Positions 8,517 through 17,496 are shown, counted from the first letter of the stretch. The stretch is DNA of 64,000 bases from Pseudomonadota bacterium (GCA_023426545.1 JAFAAN010000037.1:13817-77816); one strand, 5' to 3'. Program-made: numbers and translations. The notes: generated by a model not told the origin, from the sequence alone.

Positions 8517-8771
8517 TCAATGCGCGTGCAGATTCTGAAGTAGGCTTGTTGTGTACATAGGGACGCGAGAGCTTGCCTTGTTGTTGAGATTGGCTTCGGC
8601 TCCCGCCAGGAACTTCTCCCGCCACTGACTCAGCACCGCCTCGGTGACGCACAACTCCCGCGAGAGCGCATCGAACGCCTCTCCTTTGAGCAGCCAGAGC
8701 ACGACCTCCTTCTTTCACTTTGCTGAGAGCCGGCTGCGCTCCGCCGTCCTGTTCTGCTTCTTCACTTTCAC
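8517..8771 (-). pseudogene. Transposase OrfA remnant (IS3/IS66-type HTH), broken by TGA
   Basis: On the minus strand a GTG at 8771 starts KVKKQNRTAERSRLSAK, followed by an in-frame TGA and then KKEVVLWLLKGEAFDALSREL...LSQWREKFLAGAEANL. This is the helix-turn-helix region of transposase OrfA proteins, where a residue run of the type LRGE..E.LSRELGV....L..WR..FL.G...L is typical. After about 60 residues it degenerates (SSRVPMYTTSLL) and no catalytic frame follows, so only the 5' part of the gene survives. Two independent defects, the stop and the lost 3' part, indicate an old remnant. Confidence 0.6.
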
Positions 8772-8897
8772 CTCACGAGGGGAGGTCTTCCCCCAGAGAG
8801 GGGTCTCAAGAGATCCTGGGGCGGGGGCGCGGTTCATCATCCCCTACGCACGGGTGAGGTTCGGCTACGACCCACCAAGTTTCTCGAGGTCAGAAGT

Positions 8898-11800
8898 CTA
8901 GCCCGTCTTGAGCACGGACGCCGGGACGGGGAGCTCCGTCGTGGAGACCTCCAGCGTCTGTACGCGGGCGCCCTCGGCGGCGAAGGCGTCTCGCAGCCAG
9001 GGGTGGCAGGTGAAGGCGATGACCTGCTGGTGCTCGGAGAGCCGAGCCAGCAGGTGGATGGCGCCGCGCGCCCGCTCCGGGTCGAAGTTCACCAGCACGT
9101 CGTCGACGATGAGCGGCAGCGCCCCGCGCGTCTCGCCGAAGTCGCGCACCACCGCCAGCCGGAAGGCGAGGTAGAGCTGCTCCCGCGTCCCCCGGGAGAG
9201 CTGCGCCGCGCTCCAGTCGCGCTGGCCGTCGCCCACGCGTAGCTCGCGCTCCTCACCAGTGGGAATGAAGACGCGCTGGTAGCGGCCCTGCGTGAGCGCG
9301 GTGAAGTGCTCGGAGGCGAGCTGCACCACGCGCGGCTGCTGCTCCTCCTCGAAGCGGCGCCGGGCGCGGGCCAGCAGCGCGAGCGTCAGCCGGTCCGCCG
9401 CGTATTGCTTCGCCAACTCGGCGGCCCGGGCTCGCAGGGACTCCTCGACGATGCGCAGCTTCGCCAGCGCGTCGTCGTTCTCCCACTGCTCCAGCTGGTG
9501 CCGGAGCGCGCCGCACTCCGTGAGCACCGCCTTCTGCCGCTCCTGCGACTCGGCCTGCTTCCCGCGCAGCGACTCCAGCTCCGCGCGCAGGCCCTGCTCG
9601 CCCCCCACGTCTATGAGCGCCTGCCGGGCGGAGGTCTCCGACAGCCCCGTGCGCGCCTCGATGCGGTGGGACAGCTCCCGCGTCCGGCCTGTCAGCTCCG
9701 CGTACCGGCGCGCCTGCGCGGCCCGGCGGCGGAAGGACTCCTCGTCGGCGCTGCCGCCCTCGGCCAGCAGCGCCGCCAGCGCCGCCTCCTCGTCATGGCA
9801 CAGCCCGTCCAGCCGCGCCTTCTCCGCCCGCAGCTCGGCGCGGCGCTCCTCCAGCGTCCGGCGCTCCAGGCTTTGCGCACGCTCCTGCTCCAGCGCGGTG
9901 CCTACCCGCGCGGCGAGGGGCTCCAGGACGCCCGCGTCCAGGCCAGGGGGCTCCGTGGGGCCGGTGACGAGCTCCCCTGCCACGGCCTCCGTCCACAGCC
10001 GCGCGGCCGCCTGCTCGCAGGCCCGCGCGTCCACCGCGAGCGCCGCCTCCTCCGCGCCCACGTCCAGCAGGCGCTGCCGCAGCGCCGCCGCGTCCCGCCA
10101 CAGCGTCAGCGCCGCGGACGCGGCCAGCGTGGGCGGGAAGCACCGCGCGGACAGGTGGGCCGCCAGCTCCTCGCCCAGCTGGCCCTGCCGTGACTCCGCC
10201 TCTCCCATGGCCTCGCTGGCGCGGTGCTCCTCGCGCAGCGCGGCGGTGTGTTCGGCGTGGAGCTTCTCCTGCTCGCGCTGCAACAGCTCGCGCCGCCCGG
10301 CGCGCTCCAGCGCGTCCGCCAGCGCCGCCTCCCTCGCCGCCATGTCCGCCGCCGTCGCCACCAGGTTCAGTCCAGCCTCGTTCGACGCGGCCAGCAGCTC
10401 GCGGTGCAGCAGCTCCTCGCGCGCCGCCAGCGCCATGAGCGCCGAGCGCAGCCGCTCCTCCTCCTGTTGCCGCCAGCGCTGGCGAGCCCCCTGCGCCGCC
10501 ACGTCCGCGTCGCGCGCCGCCTCCACGCGCCGCCGCGCCAGCGCCAGCACCCCCGTCAGCAGCAGCCCGCCCGCCAGGCACAGCGCGCCCACGGTGTGCC
10601 CCGCCAGCAGCCACGCGGTCACCGCCAGCGCCACCACCGCCAGCGCCACCGCCGGCACCCACCAGGCGGGCAGCACCGCCGCCGTGACGTGCGGCTCGCC
10701 CTGGGTCCGGACGCTCTCGAACTGCCGATGCAGCTCGGCGCGCTGCTCCGCCAGGCGCTCCAGCTCGCTCCGCGCCGCGCGCAGCCGCCCCAGCCCGGCC
10801 TGCTGCTGGCGGAGCTGCGATGCCCGCTCCTGGGGCAGCGCCGCCAGCTCCGCGTCCAACCGCGCCAGCGCGCCGTCCAGCCGCTCCCGCTCCGAGACGG
10901 CCCGCGCCCACGTCCCCTCCGCCTCGCGGCGCGCGGCCTCGGCGGCGCCCAGGCGCAGGGCCAGCTCCTCCAGCGCCACGCGCACGCTGGCGCTCAAGTC
11001 CAGCGCGAGCAGGCCGGGCCCGTCCACTGGCAGGCCCAGCTCCCGCAGCGCCAGCTCCACCTGCCGCTGCTTCTCCGCCAGCGCGGCCCGCCGGGAGGGC
11101 AGGGCGCGCAGCAGCACCGCGCGCTCGCCGTAGGCCAACAACGCGGAGCCCAGCGCCTCCTCGCGCCCGCGGACGCCGGAGGGCGCGGCCAGCCGCTCCA
11201 GCCCCGCGTCCACCGTGGCCAGCCGCTCCGCCAGCCGGGCCCCCTCCGCGCGGTAGCTCCTGCGCCGGTGCAGCCCGTCCTCCAGCCGCGACTCGCCGGC
11301 TTCGGGGAAGGTGTCCAGCGCGGGCAGCGTCGCCAGCTCGGCCCGGGCCTCCGCCAGCGCCGCCACGTCGCCCAGCGCCGCCTCCAGCCGCGTCAGCCGC
11401 TCCAGCCCGGCGCCCACCTCCAGCAGCGCCGCCTCCAGCACCCGCTGCTCCTCGACGAGGGAGGCCAGCCGCGCCTTCTCCGCGAAGTAGCGCGCGGGTC
11501 GGTCACCCTCCTGCCGCAACCGGGCCTGCACGTCCTCGAGCGCCTTCAGTGTCTCATTGAGGGCCGGCTTCACGCCGTTGGGCTTGTAGAGGGCCTCGGT
11601 GCGCTTGCGGAGCTGGTCCATGACCTCCGGCAGCCGGCGCGCGCCGCGCATGCTGGCGGCCACCAGGGCCTCGGAGGCGCCTCGCTGCTCGGTGAGCCGC
11701 TCGAAGCCGGCCAGCTCGTCCAGGCGGAAGGCGAACACGTCGAAGAACAGCTCGCGCGACACGTGGGCCAGGGCGCCCTCCAGCCACTCCTTCGACAGCT

Positions 11801-12122
11801 CCTGTCCGTCCGCGCCGCGCACCGTCAGCTCGCCTTCCGACGCGCGCCGGCTCGCGATGCGGCGCACCAGCAGGGGGCCCGCGCTGGTGGACAGCGTCAG
11901 CTCGCCGCCGAAGGCGCCGCCGTGCGCGGGCTCGTAGCGCTCCGGCTGCCCGCGCTTCTCGAAGCCGAACAGCATGCTGCGCAGGAAGGCGAGCAGCGTG
12001 CTCTTCCCGGCCTCGTTGGGGCCGTACAGCAGGTGCAGCCCCGGGCCCAGCTCGCGCGTGAGGCCCGAGAAGCGGCCAAAGCCCAGGACGTGCAGCGCGT
12101 CGATGCGAAGCCCCGGCTTCAT
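8898..12122 (-). CDS. YhaN-like AAA ATPase of the SbcC/Rad50 type
   Basis: 1074-residue ATPase. The N-terminus has Walker A (YGPNEAGKSTLL near 36) followed by a FLRSMLFGF segment; the C-terminus has the ABC-type signature LSRGTREQLYLAFRLAV and Walker B (LPLIVDDVLVNFD), then a His-switch region (FTCHPWLRDAF). Between them lie long Ala/Arg/Glu-rich coiled coils. Near residues 477-530 two hydrophobic helices (VPAVALAVVALAVTAWLL and ALCLAGGLLLTGVLALA) interrupt the coils, a feature of YhaN rather than SbcC. It overlaps its metallophosphoesterase partner by ATGA, so the two form one nuclease-ATPase complex, probably in DNA end processing at the membrane. Confidence 0.88.
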   Translation of the reverse strand: MKPGLRIDALHVLGFGRFSGLTRELGPGLHLLYGPNEAGKSTLLAFLRSMLFGFEKRGQPERYEPAHGGAFGGELTLSTSAGPLLVRRIASRRASEGELTVRGADGQELSKEWLEGALAHVSRELFFDVFAFRLDELAGFERLTEQRGASEALVAASMRGARRLPEVMDQLRKRTEALYKPNGVKPALNETLKALEDVQARLRQEGDRPARYFAEKARLASLVEEQRVLEAALLEVGAGLERLTRLEAALGDVAALAEARAELATLPALDTFPEAGESRLEDGLHRRRSYRAEGARLAERLATVDAGLERLAAPSGVRGREEALGSALLAYGERAVLLRALPSRRAALAEKQRQVELALRELGLPVDGPGLLALDLSASVRVALEELALRLGAAEAARREAEGTWARAVSERERLDGALARLDAELAALPQERASQLRQQQAGLGRLRAARSELERLAEQRAELHRQFESVRTQGEPHVTAAVLPAWWVPAVALAVVALAVTAWLLAGHTVGALCLAGGLLLTGVLALARRRVEAARDADVAAQGARQRWRQQEEERLRSALMALAAREELLHRELLAASNEAGLNLVATAADMAAREAALADALERAGRRELLQREQEKLHAEHTAALREEHRASEAMGEAESRQGQLGEELAAHLSARCFPPTLAASAALTLWRDAAALRQRLLDVGAEEAALAVDARACEQAAARLWTEAVAGELVTGPTEPPGLDAGVLEPLAARVGTALEQERAQSLERRTLEERRAELRAEKARLDGLCHDEEAALAALLAEGGSADEESFRRRAAQARRYAELTGRTRELSHRIEARTGLSETSARQALIDVGGEQGLRAELESLRGKQAESQERQKAVLTECGALRHQLEQWENDDALAKLRIVEESLRARAAELAKQYAADRLTLALLARARRRFEEEQQPRVVQLASEHFTALTQGRYQRVFIPTGEERELRVGDGQRDWSAAQLSRGTREQLYLAFRLAVVRDFGETRGALPLIVDDVLVNFDPERARGAIHLLARLSEHQQVIAFTCHPWLRDAFAAEGARVQTLEVSTTELPVPASVLKTG

Positions 12123-13372
12123 GAGGTCTCCTCCTCATGCAGCGACTCCACGCCGTGCATCCCCGCCTGGACGACCCACTCCGCCCGCGGCGCCTCCAGC
12201 CCCTCCACGCCCAGGCGCTTCAGCCGCTGGGCCAGCGTGCCCAGCGCCTCCTCTGCCCAGAGCCGCGCCAGGGCCTCCGGGTCCTCGGCGAGGAAGCCCA
12301 CCTCGTCCAGCAGCGTGCGCGCGAAGCCGCCCGCCGCGCACACCGCCTCCAGGTCCACCTCGGGGCGGCTGCTGTCCCGCAGCGACTCCAGCAGCACGGG
12401 CGGGTGGCAGCGCGCGAGCTGCTCGCGCAGGTCGCTCTCCAGCTGCGCCAGGGCGCCGGGCCGCGCCAGCTCGCGGTGCAGGGGGCCGCGCCCGGTGAGG
12501 GTGAGCCGCACCGCGTGGCCGTCCAGCTCCGGAGCGCAGCGCGACTCCACCACCTCCAGCGTGGTGGCCAGCAGCCCATCCAGCGTGCCGACACCGGACA
12601 GCGGCACCTCCAGCTTGTGCCAGCGCACGCCGTCCACCGGGACGAAGCGGCGCCGCATGCCGCCGTCCTCCACCTCCACCAGCATGCACCCGCGCGGGCC
12701 CGCTTCGTTCGCGTGCCGCCCCTGCGGGTTGCCCGGGTACACCGCCACGCCGCCGCCTGGTAGCGCGTGCTCGGCGCGCGTGTGGACATGGCCCAGCGCC
12801 CAGTAGTCCAACCCTCGCGAGCCCAGGCCCGCGGCCGTGCAGGGCGCGTAGTTGGCGTGGCCCTCGGCGCCGCCCAGGTTGGCGTGCAGCAGCCCCACCG
12901 TGAAGCCCTCCCCGGTGCGGCGGAAGCGCGCGGAGAGGTCGTCGCGCACCTCCACGTCCGGATAGGAGATGCCCTGCACGCGGCACAGGCGCCGGCCCTC
13001 GCGCTTCACCTCCACCTCTTCCCAGTCCGGACCGAACACCTTCACCGACGCGGGCAGCCCCAGCGCGCCGGAGTCGCCGCTCAGCGGGTCATGGTTGCCG
13101 TGGACGATGAAGGTGGAGATGCCCGCCGCGTCCAGCCGGCCCAGCTCGCGCCGCAGCGCCAGCCGCGCGCGCACCGAGCGGTCCTTCATGTCGAAGAGGT
13201 CTCCGGCGAGCAGCAGGAAGGCCACCCGTTCGCGCAGGCACAGGTCCGCGATGCGCGTGAGCGCGCGGAACGTCGAGTCCTGGAAGCGTCCGAGGAGCGG
13301 CCCCTGGGTCGCGACACCCCGGAAGGGCGTGTCCAGGTGGAGGTCGGCGGCATGAACGTACTTGAAGGGCAT
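12119..13372 (-). CDS. YhaO-like metallophosphoesterase of the SbcD/Mre11 type
   Basis: 417-residue calcineurin-like phosphoesterase. Metal-binding motifs in order: HAADLHLDTPF at the N-terminus (DxH), LLLAGDLFD (GDxxD), VHGNHDPLSG (GNHD), LLHANLGG and GHVHTRAEH (GHxH). The C-terminal third is the capping and partner-binding part. It is the first gene of a two-gene operon; the ATPase start codon overlaps its stop (ATGA). By family knowledge it supplies Mn-dependent DNA nuclease activity driven by the SbcC/YhaN-like partner. Its own ATG is the first in frame next to the motif-bearing N-terminus. Confidence 0.88.
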   Translation of the reverse strand: MPFKYVHAADLHLDTPFRGVATQGPLLGRFQDSTFRALTRIADLCLRERVAFLLLAGDLFDMKDRSVRARLALRRELGRLDAAGISTFIVHGNHDPLSGDSGALGLPASVKVFGPDWEEVEVKREGRRLCRVQGISYPDVEVRDDLSARFRRTGEGFTVGLLHANLGGAEGHANYAPCTAAGLGSRGLDYWALGHVHTRAEHALPGGGVAVYPGNPQGRHANEAGPRGCMLVEVEDGGMRRRFVPVDGVRWHKLEVPLSGVGTLDGLLATTLEVVESRCAPELDGHAVRLTLTGRGPLHRELARPGALAQLESDLREQLARCHPPVLLESLRDSSRPEVDLEAVCAAGGFARTLLDEVGFLAEDPEALARLWAEEALGTLAQRLKRLGVEGLEAPRAEWVVQAGMHGVESLHEEETS

Positions 13373-13615
13373 GGCGCGCCGCCCACCGTAGCCGATGCGG
13401 CCAGGGGCCCCGACTTTCCGGTCCGGTCGCTCGGTCGCTGGACGACAGCGCCCCCGCCCTTTGTGCCTGGCTGGCGTCGACTCGCCGCCACACCGGGTGT
13501 GGTGGGCAGGACAGAACGCCGGGGCCCCGCCCGCCCGGCTGCTTCCAGCGGGGGCCGGGGCCCGGGAGAGGCCCGGAGCCCCACCGGGTTCTAGCGCTGC
13601 CTCCCCGTTCGGCCG

Positions 13616-13957
13616 CTACTGCTGGCCGTCGGGGCTGTGCGTCCCGGTGCCCGTGTTGTCGTGGCCCTCGTTCATCATGCCGGAGCCGCCGGTGCCCGCG
13701 TCGTAGCCCTGGTGCATGCCGGAGCCGCCGGTGCCCGCGTCATAGCCCTGCATCTGCTGGCTGCCGCTGCCGCCCCCGCCCCCGCCCATGCCCTGGCTCG
13801 GGTGAGGCTGGCTGCCCTGGCCGCTGCCGCCGGTGCCGCCGCCCATGCCCGGCGCGCTCTGGGTTCCCCTGTGCTCGCGGTTCTGCTCCCTGCACCCTGT
13901 GATGCCCACCACCGCGGCCACCGCGCCCAGCACCATCCACCGCTTGAGAGTCTGCAT
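13616..13957 (-). CDS. Small glycine-rich lipoprotein
   Basis: 113-residue lipoprotein. The ATG at 13957 follows GGGAGGAA; the open frame runs much further upstream but only as a shadow of other genes. Signal peptide MQTLKRWMVLGAVAAVVG ends in lipobox ITGC. The mature part is Gly/Gln/Ser-rich and low-complexity, with GYDAGTGGSGM repeated twice. No enzymatic motif is visible; a structural or surface role is all that can be suggested. Confidence 0.75.
   Translation of the reverse strand: MQTLKRWMVLGAVAAVVGITGCREQNREHRGTQSAPGMGGGTGGSGQGSQPHPSQGMGGGGGGSGSQQMQGYDAGTGGSGMHQGYDAGTGGSGMMNEGHDNTGTGTHSPDGQQ
13676..13750. repeat. Tandem 36-bp direct repeat inside the glycine-rich lipoprotein gene
   Basis: Two copies, 13676-13711 and 13715-13750, offset by 39 bp (13 codons), differ at a single base. 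They encode the repeated GYDAGTGGSGM segment. Copy number could vary between strains without changing frame. Confidence 0.85.
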
Positions 13958-14103
13958 CGCGATTCCTCCCTGAGTAGCGACTGGCCCAAGGCTGGACGCG
14001 CTTCTCCCCGGTGGCATCCCACCCCTTCGACCGTTGCGCATGACGGTCCGGAGGCCGAGCGGACGGGCAGGCGGCCGCCACGGCTCGCGTGCGGGCCGCG
14101 CCC

Positions 14104-14985
14104 TCAGCCGGGCCGGCGCAGCACGAGCAGCGCGTACTCGAGGCCGCCATCCAACAGGGCCTGTTGGAGCCGCAGGTGCTCGCGGTTGGACTCGCCGCGC
14201 CCCGCACGGGCGAGCGCGCGCAGCGGGTGCTGAGCGGGGAGGGCGGAGGCGCGCTCGTGGACCAGCAGCTCCAGCGTCAGCGACCAGAAGCCCACCACGC
14301 GCGAGGACACGTCGTCGCGCGCCTCCAGCTCCAGCCCCGCGGCGTGCGCTGCGGACAGGTACTCGTCGAGCGAGCCGATGCGCGTGCGCCAGTACCGGTC
14401 GAAGGGCGCGGCCAGCTCCGAGCGGCCGAGGAAGCAGTCGGCGATGGCCACCACGCCCCCGGGCTTCAGCAGCGCCCGCGTGCGGCGGAACCACTCGGCG
14501 CGCGGCAGGTAGCAGGCGCTCTCCACCGCGACCACCGCGTCGTAGGCCGCGTGGCCCGGCACCGACAGCGCGTCGCACAGCAAGGGGCGCACGCGGGGGC
14601 CTACGCCCGCCTCCTTCGCGAAGCCGCGCACGAGCGCCACGTGCGCGGGCACGTTCGTCACCGCCGTCACCTGGGCCCGGTGCTCGGTGGCCCAGAAGAG
14701 CGCGCCGCCGCCCAGGCCACAGCCCACGTCCAGCACCTCGCCGCCGTCCGGGAAGCGGCCCACCGCGCGCGCCAGCTCCGCCAGCAGGGACTCCTGCGCG
14801 GCGTGGACGCTCGCGCGCAGCGCCTCCGGTGGCGCGCCGGGCGGAGGCACCAGGTCCACCAGCCCGGAGTGGTAGTGAACGCGCGGCCCGGGGCCGTACC
14901 GCTGGAGCAGCCGCTCCGTCTTCGCCTCGTAGTACGCGCTCACCTCGTCGCGCTTCCAACCGGGTTGCTCGGCCTCGGCCCTCAT
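14104..14985 (-). CDS. Class I SAM-dependent methyltransferase in the isoprenoid operon
   Basis: 293-residue methyltransferase. SAM-binding motif I is VLDVGCGLGGGALFW; downstream are the acidic-loop region (VTAVTNVPAHVALV), motif II-like YDAVVAVESACYLP and LLKPGGVVAIADCF. The N-terminal segment YYEAKTERLLQRYGPGPRVHYHSG is typical of small-molecule methyltransferases of the sterol/ubiquinone type. It is the last gene of a four-gene operon and overlaps the isoprenoid-synthase-like gene by ATGA, so an isoprenoid substrate is the natural guess. The ATG at 14985 is fixed by this coupling. Confidence 0.82.
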   Translation of the reverse strand: MRAEAEQPGWKRDEVSAYYEAKTERLLQRYGPGPRVHYHSGLVDLVPPPGAPPEALRASVHAAQESLLAELARAVGRFPDGGEVLDVGCGLGGGALFWATEHRAQVTAVTNVPAHVALVRGFAKEAGVGPRVRPLLCDALSVPGHAAYDAVVAVESACYLPRAEWFRRTRALLKPGGVVAIADCFLGRSELAAPFDRYWRTRIGSLDEYLSAAHAAGLELEARDDVSSRVVGFWSLTLELLVHERASALPAQHPLRALARAGRGESNREHLRLQQALLDGGLEYALLVLRRPG

Positions 14986-15719
14986 GGCTCCCCCTCCAGC
15001 AGCAGCGGTTCGATGCGGCGCAGCGCGGCGTCCAGGCAGCGCAGGTCCTGACGCCGCAGGTCCTGCACCGCGGCCCGCGCCCAGCTCACGACGTCGTGGC
15101 GGTCCTCCTCGGGCATGCGGGTGAAGCGCGCGTCGCGCGAGCGGATGTCCTCCGCCACGTGTGCGGCCACGCCCAGCGCCCGGCCCGCCGCGGCCGCGCG
15201 CGGCTCCAGCACCGTGCCGGCCCAGAGCACCCGCAGGTACGCGGCCCACTGCTGGCCGGCGATGCCCTCCGCCACCTGGCGGAACAGCGGCGCCGTCCAC
15301 GCGCGCGCCCGCACCTCCAGCGCCTGGGGGCCGGCGGCCACCGCGAGGGTGCGGAAGGCCTCCTCCAGCACCGGGCCCGGCAGCCGGGCCCGCGCGCCAC
15401 ACAGCGTGGCGAAGGCGAGGTTCTGGAGGATGAACTGCACGCACGGCCCCACGCGGAGGGGCGCGTCGTGGTACGTGCACTCGCCGTCGATGAGGTCGTC
15501 GGCGAGGTTGCCCGCGCAGAAGCTCAGGAACAGCCCCGCGCCGCGCGTCAGCAGGGCCTCGCGGGGCAGACCGGCCTCCGCGCCCGCTTCATAGAAGAGG
15601 GCCAGCGGGCCCGGCTGCGCCGCCTCCAGCGCCGCGAGCACGTCCCGCTCGGACACCTCCGGCAGCGCGAGCCGGCGCAGCGTCCGCAGCGCCTCCTGGT
15701 ACAGGGCGCCGCCGCTCAT
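14982..15719 (-). CDS. Class I isoprenoid-synthase-like enzyme
   Basis: 245-residue all-helical protein. At residues 74-78 it carries DDLID, a textbook DDxxD metal-diphosphate motif, inside FCAGNLADDLIDGE, and near 190-196 a second acidic cluster AEDIRSRDAR. These are the two faces of class I isoprenoid synthases (polyprenyl, squalene/phytoene and terpene synthases). At 245 residues it is shorter than most (about 300), so it may be a compact or divergent member. Overlaps by ATGA with the histidine kinase upstream and the methyltransferase downstream show tight co-expression. Substrate and product cannot be read from the sequence. Confidence 0.68.
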   Translation of the reverse strand: MSGGALYQEALRTLRRLALPEVSERDVLAALEAAQPGPLALFYEAGAEAGLPREALLTRGAGLFLSFCAGNLADDLIDGECTYHDAPLRVGPCVQFILQNLAFATLCGARARLPGPVLEEAFRTLAVAAGPQALEVRARAWTAPLFRQVAEGIAGQQWAAYLRVLWAGTVLEPRAAAAGRALGVAAHVAEDIRSRDARFTRMPEEDRHDVVSWARAAVQDLRRQDLRCLDAALRRIEPLLLEGEP

Positions 15720-17074
15720 GGGTACTCCCTGGGGAGGACCAGGTGCAGCACGGCGCCGCCGCCCGCCGCGTTCCGCCGGTGCAGCGTGCCGCCGCTGGCG
15801 CGCAGCAGACACTCGCTGGTGTAGAGGCCCAGGCCCGTCGCGTGCGCCTTGCTGGTGTAGAGCGCCTCGGTGGGGCGGGTGAGCTGCACGGGCGGGAAGC
15901 CCGGCCCGTCATCGGCGATGGTGACCTCCAGGCGCCCGCTGAGCGGCTCCACGCGCGCGTGGATGTGGACCCGGGCCGCGCCCTCCTCGCCGTCGCCCTC
16001 GCAGGCGTTGAGCACCAGGTTCTCCACCACGCGGCGCAGCGTGGGGGCGCCGCCACGCATGAGCGCGCGCAGGGGCGCCGTGGGCTGCTCCACCTCCACC
16101 TGGATGTCCACGTCCGGGAAGCGCAGGCCCACGCTGGCCTGCACCGAGTCCAGCACCGGCGCCAGCTCCACGGGCTCCGGCTCCGTGCCGGCGTGGCGGC
16201 GGCCCTTGGCGCGGGCGTCCGTCACCGTGTCCCGAATCTGCCGCAGGCTGTCGTTGAGCCGCCGGAGCAGGCCGTCGAACTCGGAGCGCCCCGGGGCGAT
16301 GCGGGGCGCGCCCAGCACGGCCAGCATGTCCGCCGCGCTGCCCGCGCTCATGAGCGCGGCGTCGATGTCATGGTGGTGGCCGAGGACTTCCGCCAGCGCC
16401 TGCGACAGGCGGCCCACGTCGCGCTCCTGCTGCTCCAGCAGCTGCGCGTGCACGGCGGCGCGCAGGCGCTCCGCGTCGGCGCGGGCCCGGTCATGCCGCA
16501 CGGCGAAGGTGCCCAGGTACAGCTCGGCCGTGAGCGCCGCGGGCCCGATGACGCCGAACAGGGCCAGGTGCTCGTCGCTGCCGCGCAGGGGCAGGGCCAG
16601 GCCCAGGGCCAGCGCGGTGCCCACCGCGAGGAAGGGCTGGCGCGGCGTCACCCGGTGCAGCCGGCCGTGGAAGGCGGTGGTGAAGAGGAACAGCGAGGCG
16701 ATGACGGCCGCCCCCGGCAGCGCCGACAGCGCCATCAGCGCGGCCACGAAGAAGTGCATGGCGGAGACGCCGAAGACGAGCCACACCCAGCCCCAGGGCT
16801 CGATGCGCCGCCGCCGCCGGTGGACGAGCGAGAAGAGCACGCCGCTGGCCAGCATGGGGGCGGCGCACAGCAGCCCCGTCCCGAAGTGGATGCCGAAGAA
16901 GCTCCGCGCGCCCGGCGCCCAGGCCGCCATGGCGAGCATGCACGGGACGAAGGCGCAGAGCGCCAGCCACGGCCCCGGCGCCGAGGCCGTCATCACCTCG
17001 GCCGCGTTCTGCGCGCGGGTCCATCGCCGGAAGGAGGCCTGGACGGCCTGGCGTCCGGCGGAGCGCGCGCTCAT
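15716..17074 (-). CDS. Membrane sensor histidine kinase
   Basis: 452-residue sensor. About six hydrophobic helices fill residues 30-185 with short loops, so the input domain is inside the membrane. A coiled linker (LLEQQERDVGRLSQAL) leads to the probable phospho-acceptor helix VLGHHHDIDAAL, then the ATPase domain with N-box VVENLVLNACEG, G1 DDGPGFPP and G2 TGLGLYTSECLL. The H-box is non-classical (GHHHDID), so the exact His is uncertain. No response regulator is adjacent. It overlaps by ATGA both the preceding unknown gene and the isoprenoid-enzyme gene, an unusual union of signalling and biosynthesis. Confidence 0.82.
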   Translation of the reverse strand: MSARSAGRQAVQASFRRWTRAQNAAEVMTASAPGPWLALCAFVPCMLAMAAWAPGARSFFGIHFGTGLLCAAPMLASGVLFSLVHRRRRRIEPWGWVWLVFGVSAMHFFVAALMALSALPGAAVIASLFLFTTAFHGRLHRVTPRQPFLAVGTALALGLALPLRGSDEHLALFGVIGPAALTAELYLGTFAVRHDRARADAERLRAAVHAQLLEQQERDVGRLSQALAEVLGHHHDIDAALMSAGSAADMLAVLGAPRIAPGRSEFDGLLRRLNDSLRQIRDTVTDARAKGRRHAGTEPEPVELAPVLDSVQASVGLRFPDVDIQVEVEQPTAPLRALMRGGAPTLRRVVENLVLNACEGDGEEGAARVHIHARVEPLSGRLEVTIADDGPGFPPVQLTRPTEALYTSKAHATGLGLYTSECLLRASGGTLHRRNAAGGGAVLHLVLPREYP

Positions 17075-17496
17075 ACGGTGGCGGAGACGGCGTCATCCGC
17101 CGCTGCGCCGAGGAGGGTGGCCTCCCCGGTGATGCGCTCGGCCCGGAGGCTCAGCTCGTTGACGAGGTCCGCGTTGCCGCGCCGGAGGAGGTGCACCGCC
17201 ACCTCGCCGCCCGCGAGCGCGTGGTGGAAGGCCTCCAGGAGGGGCTGGAGCGCCGGGTTGAGCGCGCGGGCGCCCAGGGGGCCCTCCGTCATGCCCAGCT
17301 GGTGGCAGCGCGCCAGGTAGTCCGCCAGTGGGCCGGCGGGAATGGCCTCGCCATGTGGGATGTCCTCGTCCGGCCTGCTCGCCCGGCTGCGGGGCCGTGC
17401 AGGTGCGGGGATGCCCGTGCGGGCATCCCAGCGCGGTGGGCATTCTCGGCGCGTGCGAAGCGGATGAAACCGTATTTCTCGGACTCTGGGCGTCAT
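17071..17496 (-). CDS. Unknown protein heading the kinase-isoprenoid operon
   Basis: 141 residues from the ATG at 17496. The first 55 residues are Arg/Pro-rich; the rest is helical (PLADYLARCHQLG, LLEAFHHALAGGEVAVHLLRR, ELSLRAERITGEA). No signal peptide, membrane segment or motif I recognise. It ends in an ATGA overlap with the histidine kinase, so it is the first gene of the four-gene unit. A GTG or ATG further in could be the true start, since the Arg/Pro-rich N-terminus is weakly supported. Confidence 0.6.
   Translation of the reverse strand: MTPRVREIRFHPLRTRRECPPRWDARTGIPAPARPRSRASRPDEDIPHGEAIPAGPLADYLARCHQLGMTEGPLGARALNPALQPLLEAFHHALAGGEVAVHLLRRGNADLVNELSLRAERITGEATLLGAAADDAVSATV

Noticed and set aside
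10224..12806. 860-codon open frame on the plus strand across the YhaN gene
   Set aside because: Product is Gln/Arg/Leu/His-rich low-complexity sequence; it is the antisense shadow of a high-GC gene with strong YhaN motifs on the minus strand.
14034..15824. 596-codon plus-strand frame over the methyltransferase and isoprenoid genes
   Set aside because: Arg/Ala/Pro-rich shadow; the minus-strand genes have clear catalytic motifs and ATGA coupling.
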